A stretch of DNA of 64,000 bases from Methylophaga pinxianii (GTDB lineage Bacteria; Pseudomonadota; Gammaproteobacteria; Nitrosococcales; Methylophagaceae): NCBI RefSeq assembly GCF_020447225.1, contig NZ_JAJAEO010000183.1, forward strand, positions 21,257-85,256, written 5' to 3'. The notes below the pieces were generated by a model, which ran no database searches, was not told where the DNA came from, and was given only the letters and a program-made list of their open reading frames with translations. Position 1 is the stretch's first letter; each line of letters begins with the position of its first letter. Shown here one piece after another: positions 56,432 through 64,000 of this stretch. Position numbers and translations under genes: made by a program.

Positions 56432-58099
56432 ATGTCAGATATTGAAATCGCCCAACACGCAAAAATGCAGAATATTACGGAGATCGCCACGCAAAAATTA
56501 GGTTTGCATGTCGATGATCTGGACAGCTATGGCCGATACAAAGCCAAAGTATCGTTGCAGGTAATGGATGAATTGGCTACAAAACCTGATGGTAAACTGA
56601 TTTTGGTGACAGCGGTTAGTCCTACACCGGCAGGTGAAGGTAAAACCACCACTACGATTGGATTGAGCGATGCATTAAATCGCATCGGCAAAAAAGCGAC
56701 CGTTTGTGTACGTGAACCTTCAATGGGACCATCCTTTGGTTTAAAAGGCGGCGCTGCCGGCGGTGGTTATTCGCAAGTAGTGCCAATGGAAGATATAAAC
56801 CTGCATTTTACCGGCGATTTTCACGCTATTGCAGCCGCCCATAATTTACTGGCAGCGATGATCGATAACCATATTCATCATGGTAATGCGTTACAGCTGG
56901 ATACACGGAAGATCGTCTGGCACCGGGTTGTCGATATGAATGACAGGGCCTTACGTCAGATCACTATTGGTATGGGAGGTCCTGCTAATGGGTTTGTGCG
57001 TGAAGATCACTTTGATATTGTCGTAGCCTCTGAAGTAATGGCGATTTTCTGCCTGGCGGGATCACTCAACGAACTGAAAGAACGACTGGGTCATATTCTG
57101 ATTGGCTATTCTCTCGATGGAACTCCCCGGTATGCCAGCGAACTGAATGCCAATGGTGCAATGACAGCGCTTCTCAAGGAAGCCATTAAACCGAATCTGG
57201 TACAAACTTTAGAAAATAATCCCGCGTTTGTTCATGGGGGCCCTTTTGCCAACATTGCTCATGGATGCAATTCGGTTATTGCCACTAAAATGGCATTAAA
57301 ACTAAGCGATTATGTTGTAACAGAGGCAGGTTTTGGTGCGGATTTGGGGGCTGAAAAATTTATTAATATTAAGTGTCGCAAGGCGGGTATTCGGCCTGAT
57401 ATGGCAGTAGTTGTGGCGACGGTTAGAGCTTTAAAATATCACGGCGGTGTCAACGTACCGGATCTGGCAGCTGAAAACCTGTCAGCACTTAAATCGGGAC
57501 TGACCAACCTGCGCAAGCATTTACATAATCTGCAGAATGAATTTGGCCTGCAATGTATCGTGGCAATAAACCATTTTATTGAAGATAGTGATGCAGAAAT
57601 CGAATTAATCAAAGAGGCTGTAGAGGCGATGGGAGCCACTGCTATCTTGGCTAGACATTGGGCTGAGGGTGGCTCGGGTGCAGAGTTATTGGCCCAGACA
57701 GTCGTGGAAAAATTACAACAACCGGGAAAATGTGAGTTGCTCTACCCCGATAGCGCAACTTTATGGGACAAGATAAATACTATAGCCACACAATTATATG
57801 GTGCAGACAAAGTGGTGGCAGATAAAAAAATATTGAAAAAACTCGGTGAGTTTCAATCGCTGCATGGTGACATGCCGGTATGTATGGCAAAAACGCCTTA
57901 CTCTTTCAGTAGTGATCCCTCGTTACGTGGTGCACCTGAACAGCATACATTGACGATTCGTGATGTGCGTTTATCGCGTGGTGCCGGGTTTGTTGTGGTG
58001 CTCTGCGGTGATGTGATGACAATGCCAGGGCTTCCCAAAATACCTGCCGCAGAGCGTATTGATATTGATGATAAAGGCGTTATCAGCGGTCTGTTCTGA
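56432..58099 (+). CDS. fhs: Formate-tetrahydrofolate ligase
   Basis: A 555-residue enzyme making 10-formyl-THF from formate, THF and ATP. Nucleotide motif [14 protein letters not shown] (about 65-78), then [40 protein letters not shown], the FTHFS signature. In a methylotroph it links formate to biosynthetic C1 units. The stop at 58097-58099 directly abuts the stop of convergent ubiB with no intervening terminator. Confidence 0.96.
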   Translation: MSDIEIAQHAKMQNITEIATQKLGLHVDDLDSYGRYKAKVSLQVMDELATKPDGKLILVTAVSPTPAGEGKTTTTIGLSDALNRIGKKATVCVREPSMGPSFGLKGGAAGGGYSQVVPMEDINLHFTGDFHAIAAAHNLLAAMIDNHIHHGNALQLDTRKIVWHRVVDMNDRALRQITIGMGGPANGFVREDHFDIVVASEVMAIFCLAGSLNELKERLGHILIGYSLDGTPRYASELNANGAMTALLKEAIKPNLVQTLENNPAFVHGGPFANIAHGCNSVIATKMALKLSDYVVTEAGFGADLGAEKFINIKCRKAGIRPDMAVVVATVRALKYHGGVNVPDLAAENLSALKSGLTNLRKHLHNLQNEFGLQCIVAINHFIEDSDAEIELIKEAVEAMGATAILARHWAEGGSGAELLAQTVVEKLQQPGKCELLYPDSATLWDKINTIATQLYGADKVVADKKILKKLGEFQSLHGDMPVCMAKTPYSFSSDPSLRGAPEQHTLTIRDVRLSRGAGFVVVLCGDVMTMPGLPKIPAAERIDIDDKGVISGLF

Positions 58100-59767
58100 T
58101 TAAGATTGACTACGTAAGCTGAAGTAGAGCATTAATCCACCCCAAAGACCCAGAACCCAGCTAAGTACGGGCATTCCAGCCAACATATTTGAGGAATAAC
58201 CGTCCAGGCCTTTAATGATTGCCGCACCCACAATGAACGCTGCACCACTTACGGCAGTTGCTGTTCGATAACTGGAATGCCGGACTTCCTGACGGATCTT
58301 TTCTAAATCCTGGGAAGATAATTGCATGTGCAGTTGGCCTGCCTGAGCTTGCTTGGTCAAATCATGCAACATTCTGGGGAGTGTCGGTAAGGTTTCTGCC
58401 CAGGTTGGTACTTCCTTTTGCAAAGACTTAACAGCCGCTTGCCAGCCCAGCTTTTCCTTCATCCATTGTTCCAGAATCGGCTTGGCGGTTTGCCATAAGT
58501 CGAGATTCGGATATAAGTCACGTCCCAAACCCTCAATATTCAGTAAGGTTTTTTGTAGTAACACCAATTGAGGTTGAATCTGCATATTAAAACGCCGAGC
58601 AGTTTGAAACAGTCTTAACAAGAGCTGTCCAAATGAAATTTCTTTCAATGGCCGGGCAAATATGGGTTCGCAGACACTGCGAATAGCTGACTCAAATTCA
58701 TCCATTCGGGTTTCAGCGGGTACCCAGCCGGATTGAATATGTAGTTCTGCAACACGACGATAATCATGGTTGAAAAAGGCGAGAAAATTCTCAGCCAGGT
58801 AACGCTGATCATCCGGTGACAGTGTACCCATGATGCCAAAATCAATTGCAATATAACGTGGCAACTCTGGATTACTCACATCAACCAGAATATTACCTGG
58901 ATGCATATCGGCATGGAAGAAACTGTGTCTGAATACTTGTGTAAAGAAAATTTCTACTCCAATGGTGGCCAGCAGTTCCAGATCAATATTGTGCTGTTTG
59001 AGCAAGGCGATATTGCTAATCGGCGCACCAAATACCCGTTCCTGTACTAGCAGGTTGGGCTTGGTCAATGACCAGTAAACTTCGGGAACATACAATAACC
59101 GTTCATCAGCAAAGTGGCGTTTTAATTGCGAAGCTGATGCGGCTTCTCTCAACATGTCCAGCTCATCAAACAGATTTTTTTCCAGTTCAGCAACTACTTC
59201 ACGCGGACGAAGACGTTTGCCTTCAGACCAGTATCGTTCAGCTAAACCGGCGAGGGTATAGAGTAAATCAACATCACGTCGAATCACCTTTTCTATACCC
59301 GGACGCACCAGTTTAAGAATGACCTGTTTGCCATCGGTAAGGGTAGCAGCATGTACTTGTGCAATTGATGCAGAGGCCAATGGTTCGGCCTCGATGTGAC
59401 TGAAAATACGTTCCGGTTCACCTTCTTCGTAGGCGGCATGAATCAGCGCCAATGCAATATCGTTAGGGAAGGGAGCAACTTGATCCTGCAGTTTAGCGAG
59501 CGAATCGGCTATATCTTCCGGTAATAAATCACGGCGGGTAGAGAGGATTTGGCCAAATTTGACAAAAATGGGTCCTAAATCCTGCAATGCCAGACGAATC
59601 CTTTCTCCTCTGGGCAAATCAGCTTTATGACGCCACCGGTAAGGGGAAAACCAGCTCAGAAATCGATAGGGACGAAAAAAATGTATCGCCAGAATAAGTT
59701 CATCAAGCCGGTGACGGCCCATTACATGATTAATTTGCAGTAAACGTCCAAACTGACTGAGTTTCAT
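58100..59767 (-). CDS. ubiB: Ubiquinone biosynthesis ATPase/atypical kinase UbiB
   Basis: A 555-residue ADCK/ABC1-family protein. The family motif KFGQ is Lys70-Gln73 (GPIFVKFGQILSTRRDLLP). The Ala-rich nucleotide loop ASASIAQVHAA, ERVFGAPISN and FFHADMHPGNILVD, then IDFGIMG, follow. Two C-terminal membrane helices (about 500-520 and 530-550). It overlaps ubiJ by 4 bases (ATGA). Confidence 0.94.
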   Translation of the reverse strand: MKLSQFGRLLQINHVMGRHRLDELILAIHFFRPYRFLSWFSPYRWRHKADLPRGERIRLALQDLGPIFVKFGQILSTRRDLLPEDIADSLAKLQDQVAPFPNDIALALIHAAYEEGEPERIFSHIEAEPLASASIAQVHAATLTDGKQVILKLVRPGIEKVIRRDVDLLYTLAGLAERYWSEGKRLRPREVVAELEKNLFDELDMLREAASASQLKRHFADERLLYVPEVYWSLTKPNLLVQERVFGAPISNIALLKQHNIDLELLATIGVEIFFTQVFRHSFFHADMHPGNILVDVSNPELPRYIAIDFGIMGTLSPDDQRYLAENFLAFFNHDYRRVAELHIQSGWVPAETRMDEFESAIRSVCEPIFARPLKEISFGQLLLRLFQTARRFNMQIQPQLVLLQKTLLNIEGLGRDLYPNLDLWQTAKPILEQWMKEKLGWQAAVKSLQKEVPTWAETLPTLPRMLHDLTKQAQAGQLHMQLSSQDLEKIRQEVRHSSYRTATAVSGAAFIVGAAIIKGLDGYSSNMLAGMPVLSWVLGLWGGLMLYFSLRSQS

Positions 59768-60369
59768 GTATTTTTCTCGATTAGGTTTTGCAGCCTCTTT
59801 ATTCGAGCTTCCACTCTTTCAGTATCGGCACGAAGCAAATCCACATTTTGCATAAATCGCTGAGTTTGGGATTTATCTGGCAAATAATGACTTTCTTCTC
59901 TGAGGTATTCTGCGACACTCTGTTCAAACTCTGAACGGTTGTAATTCAACCAGTCAAAGCCCCGACGTAAACTTTGTGCTAAAGGATAGGCTAATGTATC
60001 CCCAGTAAATCGCGCGAGTTGTTGTTCCCAGTCGAAATCAAAGTGCTGTTGCCAATCTTGCAATTGTTTAGCGAACTGAACATCACCGAGGATCTTTATC
60101 TGATTGGAAAACAGGCTGTCAGGTTGATTTAATAGTTTCAATAAGGCAAAGCTATCAGCCTTGATCATCAAATCTGCTATATCGTCGCCAGCGGTATCGA
60201 GCAGAATTCTGTCATCTGTAAATCTTGCCAAAATGGCAATATTCAGATTGGTGATATCAATCCGGATGCTGCGATCTGCAAATTGTTGAAGCTGTACATG
60301 GCTTTCCAAATCAAATCGTAAAGCATGATTCAGCGCGATTTCCAGAGGCTTTAACAACACGCTTATCAT
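59764..60369 (-). CDS. ubiJ: Ubiquinone biosynthesis accessory factor UbiJ
   Basis: A 201-residue SCP2-domain protein that binds hydrophobic ubiquinone precursors in the Ubi complex. N-terminal SCP2 pattern PLEIALNHALRFDLES...IRIDITNLNIAILARFTDDRILL; C-terminal coiled coil (about 155-200) with VDLLRADTERVEARIKRL. It sits between ubiE and ubiB, overlapping both, as in most gammaproteobacteria. Confidence 0.9.
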   Translation of the reverse strand: MISVLLKPLEIALNHALRFDLESHVQLQQFADRSIRIDITNLNIAILARFTDDRILLDTAGDDIADLMIKADSFALLKLLNQPDSLFSNQIKILGDVQFAKQLQDWQQHFDFDWEQQLARFTGDTLAYPLAQSLRRGFDWLNYNRSEFEQSVAEYLREESHYLPDKSQTQRFMQNVDLLRADTERVEARIKRLQNLIEKNT

Positions 60370-61115
60370 TAAAATTTATAGCCACTGTGCAACGCAACAA
60401 TACCAGCAGACATATTCATGAAACCCACACGCTCGAACCCAGCATCTTCCATCATTTTTTTCAGGCTGGGTTGATCTGGATGCATACGAATTGATTCGGC
60501 CAGATAACGATAACTTTCTGCATCATTGGTAAACAATTTACCCAGAGCGGGTAATACTTTGAATGAGTAGGTGTCGTAAAGCGGGGTTAACCAGCTGGCC
60601 GGTTGCGAGAATTCCAGTACTAATAATTTTCCGCCGGGTTTGAGTACCCGCAGCATTGAAGCAAGCGCTTTATCTTTATCCGTAACATTGCGCAGACCGA
60701 ACGCGATGGTAATGCAATCAAAGGTATTATCAGGAAATGGCAGTGTTTCGGCATTGGCTTGAACATATTCAATATTGCCGGCTTTACCCAGATCGGTGAG
60801 TCGATCACGGCCAACATTGAGCATCGAGGCATTAATATCTGCCAACACAACTTTGCCGGTTGGGCCAACCATATCAGCAAATTTGGCTGTCAAATCCCCT
60901 GTTCCCCCGGCAATATCCAACACTTTAGCGCCACGCTTTACATTGCTGGTATGCAATGTAAAACGTTTCCAAAGACGATGAATACCCATAGACATTACGT
61001 CATTCATCAGGTCATAACGACCCGCTACAGAGTGAAAAACCTCAGCGACATGCTTAGCTTTCTCAGCGGTCGGTACCTGCTTGAAACCAAAATGGGTCGT
61101 ATTATTTTCTTCCAT
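60369..61115 (-). CDS. ubiE: Ubiquinone/menaquinone C-methyltransferase UbiE
   Basis: A 248-residue SAM-dependent methyltransferase. SAM motif [12 protein letters not shown] at 65-75. Signatures [18 protein letters not shown] and [25 protein letters not shown]-terminal [16 protein letters not shown] matches the family end. It methylates the C2 position of demethoxy-ubiquinol. One-base overlap with ubiJ. Confidence 0.96.
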   Translation of the reverse strand: MEENNTTHFGFKQVPTAEKAKHVAEVFHSVAGRYDLMNDVMSMGIHRLWKRFTLHTSNVKRGAKVLDIAGGTGDLTAKFADMVGPTGKVVLADINASMLNVGRDRLTDLGKAGNIEYVQANAETLPFPDNTFDCITIAFGLRNVTDKDKALASMLRVLKPGGKLLVLEFSQPASWLTPLYDTYSFKVLPALGKLFTNDAESYRYLAESIRMHPDQPSLKKMMEDAGFERVGFMNMSAGIVALHSGYKF

Positions 61116-61122
61116 AATTTCC

Positions 61123-61488
61123 TCAGGCGTCGCGCTGACGTTCGTATCCTTCAGCGGTTAACTTACCAAGATATTTTTGCCAATAGTCGTCTCGGTTAAC
61201 AGAGAGTTCATAGAGGTAATCCCAAGTGAACAGACCACTGTCATGTCCGTCGTCAAAATAAATTTTGATAGCGTAGTGACCTACGGGTTCAATAAGACTA
61301 ATGCCGACATGTTCTTTTTGAATCTGCAGGACCTCTTGACCTCGCCCATGACCTTGGACTTCGGCAGACGGGGAGTGAACCCGCAGAAACTCAGCTGACA
61401 GTAAATAATGCTCGTTACCGTAAACCAGCTCAAGTTGTCGAGATTGCTTGTGTAGCTGGATTTCACTTGGCAATGGTGCCTGGCTCAT
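61123..61488 (-). CDS. DUF971 (gamma-butyrobetaine hydroxylase N-terminal-like) protein
   Basis: A 121-residue small protein with the DUF971 pattern: [39 protein letters not shown], then [27 protein letters not shown]. The aromatic DGHxxGxFTWxYL end is diagnostic. This domain has been linked to Fe-S protein assembly in other organisms, but its role here is unknown. It lies between hslU (9 nt) and ubiE (7 nt), a common gammaproteobacterial order. Confidence 0.88.
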   Translation of the reverse strand: MSQAPLPSEIQLHKQSRQLELVYGNEHYLLSAEFLRVHSPSAEVQGHGRGQEVLQIQKEHVGISLIEPVGHYAIKIYFDDGHDSGLFTWDYLYELSVNRDDYWQKYLGKLTAEGYERQRDA

Positions 61489-61497
61489 AGCGAGTCC

Positions 61498-62823
61498 TTA
61501 AAGGATGTAACGTGATAAATCTTCGTCTTGAACCAGCTCTGACAATTGCTGACTGACATAATTTTCATCAATCACAAATTTTTGTTCTGGTTCTTCTCCC
61601 GCTTGGTAGGAAATATCTTCCAAAAGTTTCTCAAGCAAAGTATGTAGACGGCGAGCCCCAATGTTTTCCGTTTTCTCATTAACTTGCCAGGCAAGTTCGG
61701 CAATACGTTTGATGCCATCTTCAGTAAAGCTTAAATCAACCGACTCTGTACCAAGCAAGGCTGAATACTGTTCTGTAAGCGAAGCATCCGGTTCAGTTAG
61801 AATTCGGACAAAATCTTCTGTAGTCAACGCACTAAGCTCTACTCGGATGGGTAATCGACCTTGCAGTTCCGGGATCAAATCAGATGGTTTACTTAGATGA
61901 AAAGCACCGGAAGCTATAAACAGGATATGGTCGGTTTTCAACATGCCATATTTTGTTGAGACAGTACTGCCTTCGACCAATGGAAGTAAATCACGTTGCA
62001 CTCCCGCACGAGAAACATCTGCACCGCTACCACCACCTTCTCCGCGGTGAGTGATTTTGTCAATCTCGTCAAGAAATACAATACCGGTTTGCTCGACACG
62101 TTGAATGACTTCGGCTTTTAAGTCTTCTTCGTTAATCAGTTTAGCGGCTTCTTCTTCACTGATTAAACGCATCGCTTTGCCAATTGTCAGTTTGCGCGTG
62201 GATTTACGCTGATTACCCATGTTTTGGAACATGTCTTGAAGTTGACTGGTCAGTTCTTCCATTCCAGGTGGAGTCATGATCTCGACGCCCATCTGATGCT
62301 GTGCCAGTTCAAGCTCGACTTCTCGATCGTCCAGTTTTCCTTCGCGCAGCATTTTGCGGAATTTTTGACGAGTATTGGACTCTTCTTCAGTCAGCGTGCC
62401 GCGTGCTGGGGTGAGCAATGCGTCGAGAATACGTTCTTCAGCCGCATCAAGTGCGCGAGGCTTGGCTTCACTGATAGCCTTTTCACGCAACATTTTCATA
62501 GCGCTTTCAGCAAGATCACGAATAATCGATTCGACATCGCGGCCGACATAACCCACCTCGGTAAATTTGGTGGCTTCCACTTTGATGAATGGAGCATTAA
62601 CCAGGGAAGCAAGGCGGCGGGCAATTTCGGTTTTACCGACACCAGTTGGGCCAATCATTAGAATGTTCTTTGGCGTTACTTCCTGTTGCAAAGTGGCATC
62701 CAGTTGTTGGCGGCGCCACCGATTGCGTAACGCGATAGCAACGGCTTTCTTAGCTTCATGTTGTCCAATAATGTGTTTATCTAATTCGTGAACAATTTGT
62801 TTTGGAGTAAGTGATTGATTCAT
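61498..62823 (-). CDS. hslU: ATP-dependent protease ATPase subunit HslU
   Basis: A 441-residue AAA+ unfoldase. Walker A GPTGVGKT (58-65), [14 protein letters not shown] (pore loop), Walker [12 protein letters not shown], and sensor-2 region [21 protein letters not shown]. The C-terminus LSRYIL inserts into HslV. The I domain (about 110-240) is complete. Lies 2 nt after hslV. Confidence 0.97.
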   Translation of the reverse strand: MNQSLTPKQIVHELDKHIIGQHEAKKAVAIALRNRWRRQQLDATLQQEVTPKNILMIGPTGVGKTEIARRLASLVNAPFIKVEATKFTEVGYVGRDVESIIRDLAESAMKMLREKAISEAKPRALDAAEERILDALLTPARGTLTEEESNTRQKFRKMLREGKLDDREVELELAQHQMGVEIMTPPGMEELTSQLQDMFQNMGNQRKSTRKLTIGKAMRLISEEEAAKLINEEDLKAEVIQRVEQTGIVFLDEIDKITHRGEGGGSGADVSRAGVQRDLLPLVEGSTVSTKYGMLKTDHILFIASGAFHLSKPSDLIPELQGRLPIRVELSALTTEDFVRILTEPDASLTEQYSALLGTESVDLSFTEDGIKRIAELAWQVNEKTENIGARRLHTLLEKLLEDISYQAGEEPEQKFVIDENYVSQQLSELVQDEDLSRYIL

Positions 62824-62825
62824 GA

Positions 62826-63371
62826 TTATTTGTTGTAATCCAATGTTTCAATTGTGAGGTTGTGATTGGTGTAAATGCAGATATCAGCAGCGATATTCAG
62901 ACCTTTTTCAACAATCTCTTGGGCCGATAAATCGGTATTCAGTAATAAAGCAGTCGCGGCAGCCTGAGCAAAAGGTCCACCAGAACCGATAGCAATTAAG
63001 CCGTTTTCAGGTTCGATAACATCACCATTCCCTGAAATGATCAAAGAAGCCTCTGCATCAGCGACAGCCAATAATGCTTCAAGTCGACGCATCATTCTGT
63101 CAGTACGCCAATCTTTTGCCAGTTCAAGAGCACTTCGGGTCAAGTTACCCTGATGTTTTTCGAGTTTAGCCTCAAAACGTTCAAATAAAGTAAATGCATC
63201 AGCGGTACCACCGGCAAAGCCTGCAATAACCTTGTTGTGGTATAAACGTCTTACTTTGCGGGCATTGCCTTTCATAATGGTATTGCCAAGACTGACCTGG
63301 CCGTCACCACCAATGACTACCTGGCCGTCACGACGATAAGATAGGATCGTGGTGCCACGGTATTGCTCCAT
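62826..63371 (-). CDS. hslV: ATP-dependent protease peptidase subunit HslV
   Basis: A 181-residue threonine peptidase. Catalytic Thr7 follows a six-residue propeptide (MEQYRG then TTILS). Conserved GGDGQVSLG and [20 protein letters not shown] 63371 with GGAG 6 bases upstream is preferred to a TTG four codons earlier. Promoter lies in the divergent space shared with the tRNA operon. Confidence 0.96.
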   Translation of the reverse strand: MEQYRGTTILSYRRDGQVVIGGDGQVSLGNTIMKGNARKVRRLYHNKVIAGFAGGTADAFTLFERFEAKLEKHQGNLTRSALELAKDWRTDRMMRRLEALLAVADAEASLIISGNGDVIEPENGLIAIGSGGPFAQAAATALLLNTDLSAQEIVEKGLNIAADICIYTNHNLTIETLDYNK

Positions 63372-63497
63372 AAAAAACTCCAATGCGTAATATTAAAAAT
63401 AGCCATGCAGTATACTATGCCACCAGCTCTGATGCAGTTGGTAATCTATTCTGCAGTGGCTTAAAAAATATTTATTATTCAAAAAGTGAGATAGTGG

Positions 63498-63526
63498 TTG
63501 ACAGCGAGCGGGGATTTCCGGAAAAT
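63498..63526 (+). promoter_or_regulatory. Promoter of the tRNA-tuf operon
   Basis: -35 TTGACA (63498-63503), 17 bases, -10 GAAAAT (63521-63526, 4 of 6). The discriminator after it is GCGACC, G/C-rich as in stringently controlled stable-RNA promoters. Confidence 0.65.
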
Positions 63527-63540
63527 GCGACCTCTTTAGT

Positions 63541-63625
63541 GGAGGGGTTCCCGAGCGGCCAAAGGGATCAGACTGTAAATCTGACGGTTCTACCTTCGGA
63601 GGTTCGAATCCTCCCCCCTCCACCA
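63541..63625 (+). tRNA. tRNA-Tyr (GTA)
   Basis: An 85-base class II tRNA with long variable arm. Acceptor GGAGGGG pairs with CCCCTCC; the T loop is GGTTCGAATC; the encoded CCA is at 63623-63625. Anticodon GTA at 63575-63577. Its G34 is a queuosine site for Tgt. Confidence 0.97.
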
Positions 63626-63648
63626 TTTATTTGAGAGTTTACTATTTT

Positions 63649-63722
63649 GCGGGTGTAGTTCAATGGTAGAACTCCAGCCTTCCAAGCTGACTATGTGGGT
63701 TCGATTCCCATCACCCGCTCCA
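63649..63722 (+). tRNA. tRNA-Gly (TCC)
   Basis: A 74-base cloverleaf. Acceptor GCGGGTG pairs with CACCCGC; T loop GGTTCGATTCC; CCA encoded. Anticodon TCC at 63681-63683. Confidence 0.97.
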
Positions 63723-63742
63723 TTTTAGTTTTGGAAGAATTG

Positions 63743-64000
<258 letters not shown>

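Noticed and set aside
63393-63626. Minus-strand open frame across the tRNA-Tyr gene
   Set aside because: Open frame produced by the tRNA sequence; typical false annotation.

Overview
The window looks like chromosomal DNA of a motile gammaproteobacterium, most likely a methylotroph of the Methylophaga type. Support for this: the gammaproteobacterial orders hslVU-(DUF971)-ubiE-ubiJ-ubiB, yajC-secD-secF and tRNA-Tyr/Gly/Thr-tuf; a Pseudomonas/Vibrio-style FlrA/FlrB/FlrC flagellar hierarchy; a formate-tetrahydrofolate ligase (C1 metabolism); and a two-gene set resembling the exported components of PQQ-alcohol-dehydrogenase-associated transporters. The genus is an inference; class-level placement is much safer. 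I see no prophage, insertion sequence or CRISPR array.

Layout. 1-2030: a small LapA-type RTX adhesin with a retention module and a LapG-type TAAG site. 2046-8996 (minus strand): a type IV pilus minor-pilin operon, fimU-pilV-pilW-pilX-pilY1-(pilY2-like)-pilE. 9270-19047: hook-basal-body genes flgBCDEFG, a strong terminator, a new sigma-54-type promoter, then flgHIJKL. 19083-23761: a methyltransferase and a 1314-residue multi-domain glycosyltransferase, probably for flagellin glycosylation. 23918-28400: two tandem flagellins, flaG, fliD, fliS and a fliT-like gene. 28540-32720: the regulators flrA, flrB, flrC. 32765-38390: fliEFGHIJ. 38528-43638: a compact sensory set (STAS protein, CheY, CheA, CheW, a ParA-like ATPase with a changed Walker motif, and a soluble globin-PAS-degenerate-receptor protein). 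43723-46146: fliK and a membrane chemoreceptor with almost no periplasmic part. 46231-63371: housekeeping genes (pyrF, tgt, yajC-secDF, PQQ-associated pair, mpl-ubiX, fhs, ubiB-ubiJ-ubiE, DUF971, hslU-hslV). 63541-64000: tRNA-Tyr, tRNA-Gly, tRNA-Thr and the start of tuf.

How it works together. FlrA has a good sigma-70-like promoter. Eight places in the flagellar region carry a GG-N10-GC (-24/-12) element at promoter distance from a gene: before flgB, flgH, flagellin 1, fliD, flrB, fliE, the STAS/che operon and fliK. The second flagellin instead has a sigma-28-like element. This gives a readable hierarchy: FlrA with sigma-54 switches on flrBC and the basal-body genes, FlrC with sigma-54 the later ones, and sigma-28 the second flagellin.

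The least ordinary part is 38395-43638. It is a chemosensory operon without cheR, cheB or cheZ in view. It sits between fliJ and fliK, has its own sigma-54-type promoter, and includes a cytoplasmic haem-globin receptor-like protein whose signalling tip is strongly altered, next to a ParA-like protein lacking the signature lysine. I regard this as the best candidate for an undescribed system: a globin-based oxygen or NO input to the flagellar motor.
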